From Apus apus (lineage: Eukaryota; Chordata; Aves; Apodiformes; Apodidae), in contig NC_067282.1 in the NCBI RefSeq assembly GCF_020740795.1, forward strand, positions 169,352,274 to 169,416,273: 64,000 nucleotides of DNA, given 5' to 3'. Numbering within the stretch: the first letter of the stretch is position 1; each line of letters starts with the position of its first letter. The position numbers and the translations under genes are program-made. The notes beneath the pieces are model-generated. The model saw only the letters and a list, made by a program, of their open reading frames with translations, had not been told where the DNA came from and made no database searches. Of this stretch, positions 27,604-39,335 are shown piece by piece.

Positions 27604-28502
27604 GTATCACAGAATTGTTCGGGTAGGAAAAGACCTTTAAGATTCTCAAGTCCAACTATTAAACTAATTCTACTGAATCAGGTACTAAACTGTGTCCTCA
27701 GGCACCACATCTACATGTCTTTTAAACACCTCCAGGGATGGTGATTCAACCAACTCCCTGGGCAGTCTGTTTCAGTGTTTGATAACCCTTTCAGTGAAGA
27801 ACCACAGTACTCGAGTGCAGCCTCGCTAGTGCTGAGTACAGGGGCATGATCACTTCCCTACTCCTGCTGGCCACACTATTTCTGATTCTAGCCAGGATGC
27901 TATGAGCCTTCTTGGCCACTTGGGCACACTGCTGGCTCATGTTCAGCTGGCTGTCGATCAACACTCCCAGGTGTTTTTCCTCTAAGCAGCTTTTCAGCCA
28001 CTCTTCCCCAAGCCTGTAGGTTTGCATGGGGTTGTTGTGACCAAAATGTACAACCTGACACTTCGCCTTGTTGAATTTCATAAAGTTGGTCTCAGCCCAT
28101 TGATCCAGCCTGTCCAGGTCCCTCTGCAGGGCCTTCATACCCTCAAGCAGATCAATACTCTCTCCCAACTTAAGTGTCATCCGCAAACATACTGAGGGAG
28201 CACTCAATCCCCTCATCCAGATAACTGATAAATATATTAAACCGAGTTGGCCCCAACACTGAGCCTTGGGGAACACTCGTGTGACCGGCCACCAAGCTGG
28301 ATTTAATTCCGTTCACCGGAACTCTTTGGACTTAGCCAACCAGCCAGTTTTCTACCCAGTGAGGACTATGCTGGTCTAAGCCATAAGTAGCTAGATTCTC
28401 CAGGAGAATGCTGTGGAAAACAGTGTTGAAGGCTTTACTGAAGTCCAGGTAAACAACATTCACAGCCTTTCCCTCATCCAATAAGCAGGTCACCTTGTTA
28501 TA
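27604..28502 (-). mobile_element. CR1 LINE, 3' half of an LTR-split copy
   Basis: Antisense CR1. From the left it shows the 3' UTR end ('tatcacagaattgttcgggt', 'gtccaactatt') and then an abrupt jump near 27,800 into ORF2. The usual few hundred bases between 'cagtgaagaa' and 'ccacagtactc' are missing, so there is an internal deletion. The minus-strand frame 27,791-28,276 (161 codons) carries [31 protein letters not shown] and [15 protein letters not shown]. The frame at 28,332-28,640 carries VVYLDFSKAFNTV, the reverse-transcriptase motif A region. Sequence continuity is broken at 28,502 by an LTR and resumes at 29,518. Confidence 0.92.
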
Positions 28503-29517
28503 TGTCATGGTTTGGGCCCAACACAACAACAAAGGAACAGCCTCATGGCTGCTCATTGAACTTCTACCCTCACACACACACTCTGGGATGAGGAGGACAA
28601 AGCTCATGCGTCGAGACAAAGGACAAGGAGGGTTCTTCACCAGTTAAGGTCCTGGGCAAAACAGACTCAACTTGGGGGGAAAATAATAATATAATTTCAC
28701 ACTAATCAAACACACACAGGACACAGACAACACACAGAGCAGGGCTTGCATATGTTACCCCACCCCTCCCTTCTTCCCAGGCCCAAATCACTTTGTTCCC
28801 AGTTTCTCTCCCTCCTTCCCCCCAGCGGCACAGGGGGACAGGGGAGGGGGTTTAGAGTCAGTTCACAGGCTGGTGGTTCCTGCTGCTCCTTCCTCCTCAG
28901 GAAGAAGGATTCCTTACAGTCCTTCCCTGCTTCCCCACGGGGTCCCTCCCATGGGAGAGAGTCCTCCACAAACCTCTCCTTCATGAGTCCTTCCCACGAG
29001 GTCCAGAGCTGCTCTAGCCTGGGCTTCCCACAGAGTCACGGGCTGCTTCGGGAACAAACTCCCCTGGCACCAGGGTCTTCCACAGCTGCACAATCAGAGT
29101 CCACTGGCAGCAAATCCTCTGGCCACAAAATCCAAGTCCACTGGCCAAGTTCACCCCTCCTGGTGCCTTCAGGGAATGTCCCACCATGTTCCTCCATGAA
29201 TGCAGGGGGACAGCTGCCATCTCGCCATGGGTTGCAGGGAAACTTCTGCTTGGGCTCCTTCTTCCCCTTCTTCCTCACCAACCACCAGCACTGCTGTCCT
29301 CCTCCAGCACAGCTCTCCCCCCAAGTGCCTCTCTGCTCAGGTGTTATAGCTGTTCTTTCATACGTTAATCACTGAGGCACATCTATTGTCCCTCTAGTGG
29401 CTCCTTGGCTGGTTTTGGAAGCAGGGGGAGCTTCTCAGCTTCCTACTGGAGCCCTTCCTGTGGCCCTTCCCCCACTACCAAAAAACCCACCAAACCAGAC
29501 CAAACCAAACCAGAATA
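28503..29517 (+). mobile_element. Solo LTR-like element, copy 2, nested in CR1
   Basis: About 1,015 bp beginning TGTCATGGTTTGGGCCCAAC. It is flanked by TTATA on the left (28,498-28,502) and TCATA on the right (29,518-29,522), a probable 5-bp target duplication with one mismatch. It shares block order with the copies at 22.8 and 41.4 kb: 'aacaacaaaggaac', 'gacaaaggacaaggagggtt', 'ccctcccttcttcccaggcc', 'ccttcctcctcaggaagaag', 'cttccacagctgca', 'cccttcccccactacc'. The right end is A/C-rich and diverged rather than a clean CA. No retroviral genes are attached. The 209-codon frame at 28,746-29,375 is an unrecognisable Pro/Ser-rich shadow. Confidence 0.8.
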
Positions 29518-29935
29518 TCATAGAAAGAGATCTGGTTCTTCAAGCAGGACCTTCCTTTCAGTAACCCATGTAGACTGGGCCTGATCACCTGGTTGTCCCG
29601 CACATGCTGCATAATGGCACTCAAGATGGTCTGATCCATAACCTTTCCCAGCACTGTGGTCAGACTAAAAGGCCTGTAGTTCCCTGGATACTCCTTCCAG
29701 CTCTTCTTGTAGATGGGTGTCACATTTGCCAATCTCCAGTCAACTGGGACCTCCCCATTTAGCCAGGACTGCTGGTAAATGACAGAAAGTGGCTTGGCAA
29801 GCACTTCCATCAGCTTCTTCAGTATCCTTGGGTGTATTCCATCTGTCCACATAGACTTATGTATGTCTAAGGGGTGCAAAAGGTCACTGACCATCTCCTT
29901 GTGGATTATGGGGGCTTCAATCACACAGGGCAATA
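29518..29935 (-). mobile_element. CR1 LINE, 5' half of the LTR-split copy
   Basis: Continuation of the CR1 interrupted at 28,502. The minus-strand frame 29,475-29,933 has the N-terminal reverse-transcriptase region, with DGIHPRILKKLMEVLAKPLS, WRLANVTPIYKK and NYRPFSLTTVLGKVMDQ. CR1 homology ends near 29,935 (5' truncation). This piece and 27,604-28,502 are one element: removing the LTR restores the order caccttgttat / agaaagagatctgg. Confidence 0.92.
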
Positions 29936-30267
29936 CAAAACTGAGTGTAGAGAGTCTAGAGTCTTGAATGGAGAAGAAATCATCCCCTCTTCTTTAATTC
30001 TTCAAAGACACTAGAGTAATAAGTTTTTCCATGTTAATCAGTTCTGACTAGAACATAATCACTGAAAGGAAAAGAACTTCAAACAAAAGTAAACAACAAT
30101 ATTTTTTTTTAACAGATAAAACGCCCATATGGGACAGGGAAAGTTCATGAAATCACTATTGGCTTAGCAACTGGCTAGAATTTTGTTTCAAAATAAGATT
30201 AGAGGAATTAATGATGACCAGAATTCTGTGTCCAAATCGTTAAAAGAATACGCAATAGAAATTACAG

Positions 30268-30802
30268 ATGTGTTTGAGACCCCACCTGGAATACTGCATA
30301 CAGTGCTGGTCCCCTCAGCACAAGAAAGATATAGGCCTGTTGGAGAGGGTCCAGGGAAAGGCCACCAAGAGGATCAAAGGCCTGGAGATCCTCTGCTATG
30401 AAGACAGGCTGAGAGAGTTTGGGCTGTTCAGCCTGGAGAAGAGAAGGCTCCAAGGAGACCATATAGCACCTTCCAGTACTTGAAAGTGGCTACAGGAAAG
30501 CTGGGGAGAGGCTTTACATCAGAGAAGATAGTGATAGGACAAGGGGTAATGGTTTAAACTGAGAGAAGGGAGATTCAGGTTAGATATTAGGAAGAAATTC
30601 TTCACTATAAGGGTGGTGAGGAACTGGAATGGGTTGCCCAGGGAGGTTGTTGATGCCCCAGCCCTGGAGGTTTTTAAGGCCAGGTTGGACAAGGCTTTGT
30701 GCAACCTGGTCTAGTGGTAGGGTTCCCTGCTCATGGCAGGGGGGGCTGGAACCTGATGATCTTTAAGGTCCCTTTCAACCTTAATGATTCTATGATTCTA
30801 TG
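30268..30802 (+). mobile_element. CR1 LINE, 5'-truncated, with 3' tail
   Basis: Sense CR1 beginning around 'gagaccccacctggaatact' and ending in ATTCTATG repeats. It carries 'gagagggtccagggaaaggcc', 'agagagtttgggctgttcagc', 'attaggaagaaattcttcac', 'gttgcccagggaggttgttg' and 'aacctgatgatctttaaggt'. ORF2 is broken into fragments of about 70 codons. It resembles the 9.2-kb copy more than the 25.9-kb copy, which suggests a shared subfamily. Confidence 0.93.
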
Positions 30803-33800
30803 TCCATGGATCAACTTTGGTTTTATATACAGCAATATAAACTCTGCAGTTAATAATGATAACAGACATTTCCAGAACAGTAGAATCCCCAACTATGAAA
30901 GCTTCCAAGCTCATCCCCTCTCTTACAAGATAGCATATATGTCATCTTAGTAATATGCTTAACTGTGATTTAAGTCAAGAGAATTTTTGGCATTAGTTTA
31001 AAGCTGTTGAACATATGGTTGTGTTATTTACTGGCTCAGATTCTCTATTTGCAGCAGGGTAAGACTGGACAACAGATACAGATAAAGATCTTTTTGTAAC
31101 TCTAGATCTAGGCAAAAGTACCCAAAATACTGAGAGTTATTAGGACAACACTGACTGGAGAGGAAGAAATAAATTTTGGTCCTTTTACAAGGAATAATGC
31201 CCTAGATACAAATTTATGCAAGGAGTAATATCTTTTGTGGGCTTTTTCTCATATGCAGTGAAAAGACATAATCTTCTGTTTAAAGACAAAGAAAGAACTC
31301 TGATGAAATTATCTAGAAGAGTGACCACCTATTTTAGTAACCTTTAGACTAAAAAGGCCTAATTTAGAGGTCCAATTTCTTGAAGTGTGAATCTAAGAGA
31401 ACCAAGACAACTAAAAAATCTGAGTTTACAGTAATATAGCTTACATCATAGTATCAGGAAAAGATGCAAGTCCTGCCAACTCAGATTCTTCTTTAAGTTT
31501 AGTTCATTATTTACAATTACTAGAGGTAAAATAAAAACAGGAACTTTCTTCAGTTCACATAAGAACTGGCTAACATTCTAGTCCTGTGAAACATTTATCT
31601 GCCACCATGGAGCTAAGATCTGTACCATGAGTCTGTAAGCCAACAATCACATTAGGCTTATATTTTAATACATTTATAATTGTGATAGATCCTTTGAAAT
31701 AATACTGGATACCAGAACACAATAGATCTATGAATACTAGGGCAAGATGGAATAGTTTATGTTCCAAAAAGGCAGATATGGGAAGTGGAAAATTTGTAAT
31801 GATCACATATCTATTTCCATGGCAGCCTGTGGCAATTTTTATAATATGTAGTGCAATTTAGAATAATCGCCCAAACTAAGCCAAATAATTCTCTGAACAG
31901 TCCAATCTTTTATCAAATACAGAATCCTTGATATAGTTGGGCTTGCACAGGAGCAGTCATAGTAAAGGAAAGGCTCAAAAATCTTACTCTGTGTAATGAA
32001 AAGGGCTCTATAATAATCTATTTAAAACCCTGTAGAATGAACAATAATTAAAACTATATGAAAAACAACAGATGACAGAAATGTTTTCTGTATGCTTGCT
32101 GTATGTCAAGCTCTGCAGTCCATGCTCTGCTGTTTCAGCCTTGCTATCTGTTACGGAGATTTGAATAAATACCTTGAAATGAGGGCATCCTTCAAGCTAT
32201 CTTCATTTTAGTGATGTCCTTACCACAAGCTCTCTGGGGAACTGATGTTTTTCTTCTTGTGTATTTTCAGGCTTGCTGTTTTGGAGACTGCCAGAAAGGA
32301 CTATTAATGCAAGCAAGATGAGGCTGCCCTTCCTTAAACACTTGCAATCCTCATTCCCAATAGAGAATATGACATTGTATTTACACAGTCATATATTAAC
32401 AAAATAAAAATGAAGACATTTGACTCCCAAGGTTTGTCTCCTATTGAAGCTGTTACAGGAAGTGGTTCCAATCTGGGGCTTGCTCAGATGTCAGTCTGGT
32501 GCCTGATGACCATGCTTAAGGCTGCTGTCATGTGTGTTGTTTTGAAACATCCATTCCAAGGTTGTGCCACGGATTCAAGAGCACCCCTTATCCAACACAT
32601 CTTCTCTAAAAACGGATTTGACTGTGCAGGAAGAATTGCCAAGTGGTTACTCTTAAGGAAGCCTTGTGGTAGCAAAACAGTTCCTCTTACATGACTTAGT
32701 TTAAGAACAAAGTATTCTAAAGGAAGAAATCACTTAAACGTTTTTGTAAATAAGTGACATTAGAAGAAGCTTAATCACACAAAATTTCAATGAGCCGAGA
32801 TAAAATTAAAGCTTACCTGTTCTTTATTGCTCCATATCAAACCCTGACTATTTTATAGTTTTCTAACCATCCCATAAAACATGAACTAGGAAAAAAAAGT
32901 TCTCTGATGTCAGCAACGGCTTTTTATGTCCTGGTCTTTGATTTTCTGATTAGGTTATGCATGACCTCCAATAAACTAACTTCAAAGCCTGAGGAGTGGA
33001 AGATTCTTTTTTCCATGTTGTGTCTTGCTAAGGGCTGCTCTTTAGCCAGCCTCCATAACCACCATGGGAGCAGCTTTTCTGTGTGGATTTACAAACATTT
33101 GTGAAGTAAAGTTATTCTTTCCAGTGCTGTTTTGTGCAGGCTATTGTGTTAGTAAATACTCAGTGTATCAAGATAACCTTACTAAGCTTTCTGTCATGAC
33201 AAGCTGCCTTGGAAGGCTCATTTAGCTAGAGGAACTATACAAATACCCCTTTCTATACTGAATAAGCAGTAGTATCAAACTAAGTCTAACAGAGGTTTGT
33301 ATATTTGAAATACCATCTTCTTTCTCTATTTTTTATTTAATTGGCATTACAAAACTCCCTGTAAATCACAAATTAATCTACAGTTAAATTCAGCATTACT
33401 ATTCCCATATCATTAGTGGGGTAGGAAAGTAAAAGGATTTCATGTTCAGCCTGTCTCTAAGGAGTGTGCCATTGCCAGAACTGAGCAAAGCAGAAGAGTC
33501 TCTCTTCTGAGTGCAGCTCATTCTTCTGAAGAAATTCTCTGCTGACCTGTTCTGACACATACCTGCCTATCTCTACCTCTAGCCAGCAGTTGACTATCAG
33601 TTCATTCTCACCCTTCATGGGCCATCCAGCCCTTCTGCACCCTCATCCAAGGCCAGTGCTTGCTGGATCAGGGAGCTGAGGCAGATGAAAATGAAAATAT
33701 TTTTCTGAGTGTGTGTGTTTGTGTGTGTGTTTGGGTTTGCTTCCAGATGCACGAGGTCCCCAGTCCAACCTACAACATGGCTGCTGGAGCACTCACATTA

Positions 33801-36800
33801 GCAAAAGGGAGCCAGCAGGGTTGCATACGGGGATGTGTCTCTCAGGGACAGCTCAGTTTTTGGTTGATTTAAGATGACCACAAAACTCTACCCATCTTTG
33901 GAGAACTAGAGCCTTGACAGTGCCTGCCATATGGTTTAATGCATGATAATCAAACCAATACCCAGCCAGTATTTAACCCAAGAAAAGCCTTGCTAGCTGC
34001 TTTCAGTGATGTCAAGCAAGTGGCGTATCTGACTACTGCACCACTAAACATTAGTTTTTAAGCTGCTGATCAGCATATTCATAGATACTGTATATCTAGA
34101 AAACTCCCTTTTAATTTTTCTCCCCAGAGAAAAAGGTTAGTTCAAAACATTGCAATGTGTATTGTCCTCTGATAGGAGATTTCAGCCCATACTGTTTACT
34201 TGGTTGCCTATGTAGAGGCCCATCATGCATAAATCAGTGCAGAGAAACAGAGGATTGTTTTATTACACAGTGAAGTTTTCCAAAAAGTCTTAATTTCTTG
34301 TTCAGGAAATGGCACCATTGTTTACTTGAAACAGAGATCTTAAGTGGCCTGGAGGAATTGTGTTTAAGGAGATGGACTAGTCATCATTGTGAGTAAGAGT
34401 GTTGCATTGTTTGTGACAATGGCAATTAGGAAGATATTTTGATGTGAATGTAATTAGCAGAAATGGCAAAATGCTACTCCAAAGTTTGACAAATTTTCCG
34501 AATGTTGAAAGCTGAAATGAGTCTAGTTCTTGGGACAAAGTGCAGATTACTCAAAAGTATTGCTTAATATCAACAAGAAATCTGCTATGAAGAATCTCTG
34601 TAATTTCCATGGTAATAGCCGCAATGCATTTCATATACAAATTGGCAGACCTGATAAGATACTATGTCAACATCTTAAATCCCTCAAATGTTTTTATCCT
34701 GGGGTCAGATTAGCAAGATGTTAGTGTGCAGAAGGACTTCTCTCAGTCCTTTTCCATGTGACCTCCTTGCTCCTGAATCCTCTCAGTTGCTTTTTCCCAA
34801 CCACCGTATCTATACAACTTCCACCTTCCAGACTCTTCTCCCCAAGATCCAGCCCTCCCACCTCCTCATGAGCTATATGGACATTCCTCACCTTCCTTCC
34901 TCCCATTTACTTCCCTGAAATTCACTGGTCCCCAGCCCACTGAACTTGCCATCAAACCTTCCTGGCTCTCCCCATTCTTAGCCCTGTGCTCTTACCTACC
35001 CAGGGACTCATTATGCCACAGATGCAAAATTAGGATCTGCCATTACAAGGATAATTTACTTTCAAGCTACATCTAATTCTGTGTGAACTGCGGAAAGGGC
35101 AAGTGTATGCAAATTTAAATGGAGAAAGATAAAACCAAAATATTTTACAATTGTATTACAATACCAAATACATAACTCTCAAGACATTTGTCTTGAAGAA
35201 GATCATGTTCCCATGCTTCAACCCCCTGTAGAGCAGAACTGACCTGTTCTACCATAGCACATGACAAGTGTTGTCATTCAGTAGCTCAAAACCTCTGCTG
35301 TGTGCAGATTTTGCTGATTGCAAAATGGGATGAGTGAGAGGCTTGTCAGTCAGCTAGTTGTGGTTCCAGATTCTCCAGCTAATTCAGTGCTTGTCTGGAC
35401 AGCTCTAAACTGTATCAGCTGCTAACTGTCCCCCTTGGGATCATTTTCTAATTGCAGATTACCAGACACAGCAGGGCATCCCTTTCTTCTCCTGGGTTAT
35501 TCCTGGTGCTGGGATGGAGGCGAAGACATTTATGAACCAAGTATGCAAGCCTCAGCTGGGAATTGCCTGTGTGGTAGAGACAGTTAATAAACTGGTGAAT
35601 ACTTGAGCGATTTCTGGTGCTTTTCTGCTCTTTCATGCAGGGAATCCATCTTTTGCCATACTAATGTCAGCCTGTTAATTCATCAGTGTGGGTATTACAC
35701 ACCAGAATGGCTTCATTGCTGTTTATTCAGGTGATTGGTATCTTGGCTTATGCTAATCCAGGAATGTTGTCCTATCAAATACACATCTTTGTTGTCACTT
35801 GCACTGAACTCACTTGTCTGGTTCATCTCACTGAAGAAAGCCTTTATCTCTTGTTTTTCCCACACCAGAAATCTGATTGTCAGGTCCTTGGTGTTACATT
35901 GATGCAAAGAACATGAAGCTGTAGTCTATGTGCCTAGGACACGATTTCAAATGAGGAAGTTTAATAACAGCATTAATAACAGCAGTGATCCTTTAAAAAT
36001 GTAATCCTTGCTAGTGACCTCTTTGTATGTCCTGCCAAAAATATTTTGAAGCTTCAGTTAGAATGTGGAACATTCCTTTTGTTACAGATTTTTTTGAAAA
36101 GTGTAGGAATCCTGCAGAAATGATGTCAAACCAAGAAGATTTTCAATTCCAAGATCACCTCCGTGGATGGCTCTCCACAACCACGACAGCTTCCAGATCT
36201 TTTTACAGCTGATACCATCTCAACTCTGTCTGCCAAGTGTCAGGATTTTCTTTACCTGTCACTAGAGGGCAACACAGCTACTCACATCGTTGCACCACCC
36301 CGATTTATTCCCAAGCAACTCCGGTGAGATCCACGGGTGAGAATTTCACGTCAGAAATTGCTTCCCCCTCCCGCCCCAAAACCCATGCTCTGGTGCTAGT
36401 TTTAATAGTTACTTGTTGAATAGTTTGGAATGGAAGATCCAGAATGACACTGAGAGGAAAACAGTTATTGCGGTTTACAGCAATAGGACTTTGTTGCTTC
36501 CTCATAAGGGTCATTGTCCACTGGAGTGCTTAGAACAATAACTGCAGTCAGCTTCAGACACGTAGTCCCTGATTTGGAACTCCAATGGTAGATTTATCAC
36601 TGACTTTTACCCACAAGCCCTTATACCAGAATATTATTTCTCTGGATTGGATTAAATGGACCTTCTGAAAAATGATCGAAACCCAACAGGTATCTGTGGG
36701 TTTTGTGCAGGCTGGGGAGAAAAAAAAAACAAAAAAAGAGATAGATAAAAAGTTTGGTTATGTCACATGGAACTCAAATATTGCCAAACAGGCTGATTTG

Positions 36801-38260
36801 TCTCAACTTGCAAGCACCTGGCATGGAAACAATCTATCATTTTGAACATTCCCAAATACAGTAATGCTCTCATTTAACTATGACTATGTTGGCTACGTTA
36901 AAGGGTGGCGTAATTTCCAAAGGAGATAACGCTGTGTGATTACCTAGTATCAAAGGTGATTTTAGTCGTTTCACTAAGATTAAGTTTTTATAGCCCTGTG
37001 ATTTTTACCATGTTGCCAACACCCTGTGCTGTCTTGGAGTCAGAGTTCTCTGATTTCATGTGATTATCTTGGGACAGTTTCCAAGTATGTATATGTTGGA
37101 TTACCAGCTCAGTGTATTTGCTTCCTTGCTCACTCAAGTTGTATCTCCAGATGATCGTTCATGGATCCTGTAAATACAATTATTTCTTTATTTTTCAAGC
37201 CTCACAAATTCAAATGTGAACAATGACACCTTCCTCTTGCTCCTCTGCAGTGAAACCCCACAGTTTCTCTCCCATTCCATGTAGCAAACACAAGTAACTC
37301 TAATTAACTATTAACTTTTTTTTTTTTTCCTAATAAAGAAGGCAAAGCACATCCATAGTTAGAGCTTGTAATAATTTTCATTTGTGATAGGTGAGAGAAA
37401 GCATTGTCAAGTTTGAAGAGTCAAAATAAGGTGGAGTCAGAGTATGGGAGAAAGGCTCTGGGGCTGTGCCCTCCCACAAAATGCCATCCTTGAAGAACAC
37501 TGGCCTAGAACAGAAGCCTAATACCTCCTTTTAACTGAGTAGACTTGTAGACTGCCCACATCCCTTGTCATATATGATATGGAAGTCCCTCCCTGGAACT
37601 CAGAATGCTTGAGAGGTCTGAACTTAGATATCTTGGCACCTTGTTTAGGTATATATACTTCTTGTACATTGGGATACTACATATAGATGCATTAAAGTTT
37701 GATTATTTTTTTTCCTTAAAGTTTGGGATTAAAAAAAATATTTTAATGACAATTTTTTTTCATTTAACAATATATTTTTATTAGATACAGACTCTTCTAT
37801 TCAGAATGCAGGACTTCTTAATTGGGATTGGCTTCTACATTCATTTCCCTCAATATCCTTTTCCTGACATTGACCAGTATAGCAAACTTCCAAAGAAGGC
37901 AGATGAAATCCTGCTTCTGGTTATAATGAAAACTGTCATTTTTACTTCTCAGAATAATTAGACAGAATTTACAAGTAGTTGTTAACTAACACTCAGCTAT
38001 ATCCACATCGTATTTTAAAATAAATGTAGATGCTATCCTAATTTTGTTGCTGGAGGCCAGCTTCACTTTTTTCCTTTAGTCCTTTTCAATCTTAAAGACA
38101 ATAAACGTGATGAAAAAGCCTTTGTGGTGAATCCCAAGACTAGGATATCCTCAAGGCAATGTGGTTAGTGCAAAACCAAGAAAAGCATTTAATTCTGTAG
38201 ATAGAATCCAGTCCTTTCAGTAAGTCAATACTAGCCTATTAAAAACTCATCTAAAAGGGA
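30803..38260. other. Intergenic sequence upstream of CPM
   Basis: More than 7 kb of AT-rich unique-looking DNA with only short, unrecognised open frames (116 codons or fewer). Small features are a (TG)n-like run at 33,708-33,731 and a T run near 37,317. Distal CPM regulatory elements could lie here, but nothing in the sequence identifies one. Confidence 0.5.
33708..33731 (+). repeat. (TG)n short dinucleotide repeat
   Basis: An imperfect run of about a dozen TG units broken by TTTG. It is a minor microsatellite. Confidence 0.8.
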
Positions 38261-38264
38261 GGGG

Positions 38265-38294
38265 AAAAAAAGAAAAAAAAAAAAAAAAAAAAAA
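38265..38294 (+). repeat. Poly-A tract
   Basis: About 30 bases of A with a single G. It is probably a homopolymer expansion or an old retroposon tail. No target duplication or parent element was recognised beside it. Confidence 0.9.
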
Positions 38295-38518
38295 GAGCTA
38301 GGCAAAGATTTTGTTAGATTTGGCTGGGTTAATTCTCTCAAGAGTCCCTCTGTAGACAGCAGGTTTTGTCTCTGGGCCGCAGGTGCTGACACTCAGATCG
38401 CACCCCAAGACCACACAGGCGCTGAGGAAGAGCAGGGGCATGAGCAGCACATGTGGATGGAGCCGGACAGCAGTCACACTCCCCCTGAAACAGAGCAAAA
38501 ACCAAACCAACCCGAATT

Positions 38519-38664
38519 AAAAAAAAGAAAAGGAAGAAGAAAAAAAGGAAAGGAAGAAAGGAAAGGAAAGAAAGGAAGAAAAAGAAGGAAAGGAAGGAAA
38601 GGAAGGAAGGAAAGAAGAAAGGAAGAAAGAAAGAAAGAAAAAGGAAGAAAGAAAGAAAGAAAGA
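38519..38664 (+). repeat. 146-nt pure-purine (GGAA/GAAA)n tract
   Basis: An uninterrupted purine run made of mixed GGAA, GAAA and GGAAA units with no pyrimidine in 146 bases. It lies about 150 bases before the CpG-dense part of the CPM promoter. Such tracts can form triplex DNA and offer many GGAA (ETS-type) cores; any role in CPM expression is inference. The Lys/Arg/Glu-rich and Phe/Ser/Leu-rich open frames across it are compositional artefacts. Confidence 0.95.
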
Positions 38665-39193
38665 TTTTGTTTTTAACAGCCTTTTCTTGCGAATCAAAAC
38701 AATCACCAAAAGCCAAAACGCGATCTTTTGCACCCCTCCCCTCTTTTCCCTCTACCCCCTCCCGACAACCCTCACTCCCTCCGGGAAGAAAAATGAGGTA
38801 AAACCAGCAAGAACGCGCCCAAATGCGACGGCACGAAGTCAGCCGCCAGCCACAAGCTGCAGCCCCTTCCCGCCCCTCAACCTGTAAGAGGGGAGATGTG
38901 GAGGAGAAGGAGCAGGGGGCCGGTGTCCCCCCGAGGGGCTGCCGGGGACAGCGAGGAGCCTGCCCGGCCGCGCTGGCAGGAGCCGCCCGGCGCACAGGTG
39001 AGCGCCCGCGGCGGGGCGGGAGGGCGGGAGGGCAGAGGGGGGTGTGCCCCTGGCCCCCTCGGCCCCTTTGGGCGGGCCGGGGGGACCTGAGTGGATGGAG
39101 CCCGCGTCAGTCAGGGGCAGGGCGAGGCCGGCGACGGGGGATGGCGGCTGCCGCCCGGGGTCGGGGCGGCAGTCGGGGCCGAGCGGCGGCAGC

Positions 39194-39211
39194 ATGCGGG
39201 CGGCCGGCCGG
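39194..39211 (+). CDS. CPM: Probable CPM first coding exon (start codon)
   Basis: A start codon with A at -3 is followed by five codons (MRAAGR) and then a splice donor, CGG|GTAGGC. Splicing to the acceptor at 39,334-39,335 keeps phase 0 and yields a basic n-region (MRAAGREA) before the hydrophobic core [12 protein letters not shown], a well-formed 20-residue signal peptide. Without splicing this ATG is in another frame from the mature enzyme, and the enzyme frame has a TAG at 39,333-39,335, so some upstream exon is required. A competitor exists: an ATG at 38,896 whose 34-codon frame ends at the stronger donor CAG|GTGAGC (38,997/38,998), also phase 0. I favour 39,194 because it gives a normal signal peptide. 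As I recall, mammalian CPM encodes its start codon and signal core in one exon. Confidence 0.55.
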
Positions 39212-39335
39212 GTAGGCACCTGCTCCCTGCGGGGCGGGAGGGCTCCCGCTGCGGCCGGTCGCTGCGCCGGCTCTGCTGCCGCGGCGGCAAGCCCGCCCTC
39301 CCCGTGGCTTCTGGGTTTCATCTGCTTCTTTCTAG
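39212..39335 (+). other. CPM: Proposed CPM intron 1 (124 bp)
   Basis: A very short GC-rich intron bounded by GTAGGC and TTCTTTCTAG, with a pyrimidine-rich stretch ('tctgcttctttctag') before the acceptor. The acceptor is well supported because the downstream exon needs it. The donor partner is the uncertain part, since a donor at 38,998 would give a 338-bp intron instead. Confidence 0.55.

Noticed and set aside
28746..29375. 209-codon plus-strand frame, the longest in the window
   Set aside because: It lies wholly inside the LTR element, is Ser/Pro/Gly-rich with no domain, and overlaps an equally open minus-strand frame. It looks like composition, not a gene.
25959..29933. Reverse-transcriptase-like minus-strand frames as possible host genes
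   Set aside because: They match CR1 LINE ORF2 fragments in order and are truncated, split by an LTR or internally deleted. They are dead transposon remnants.
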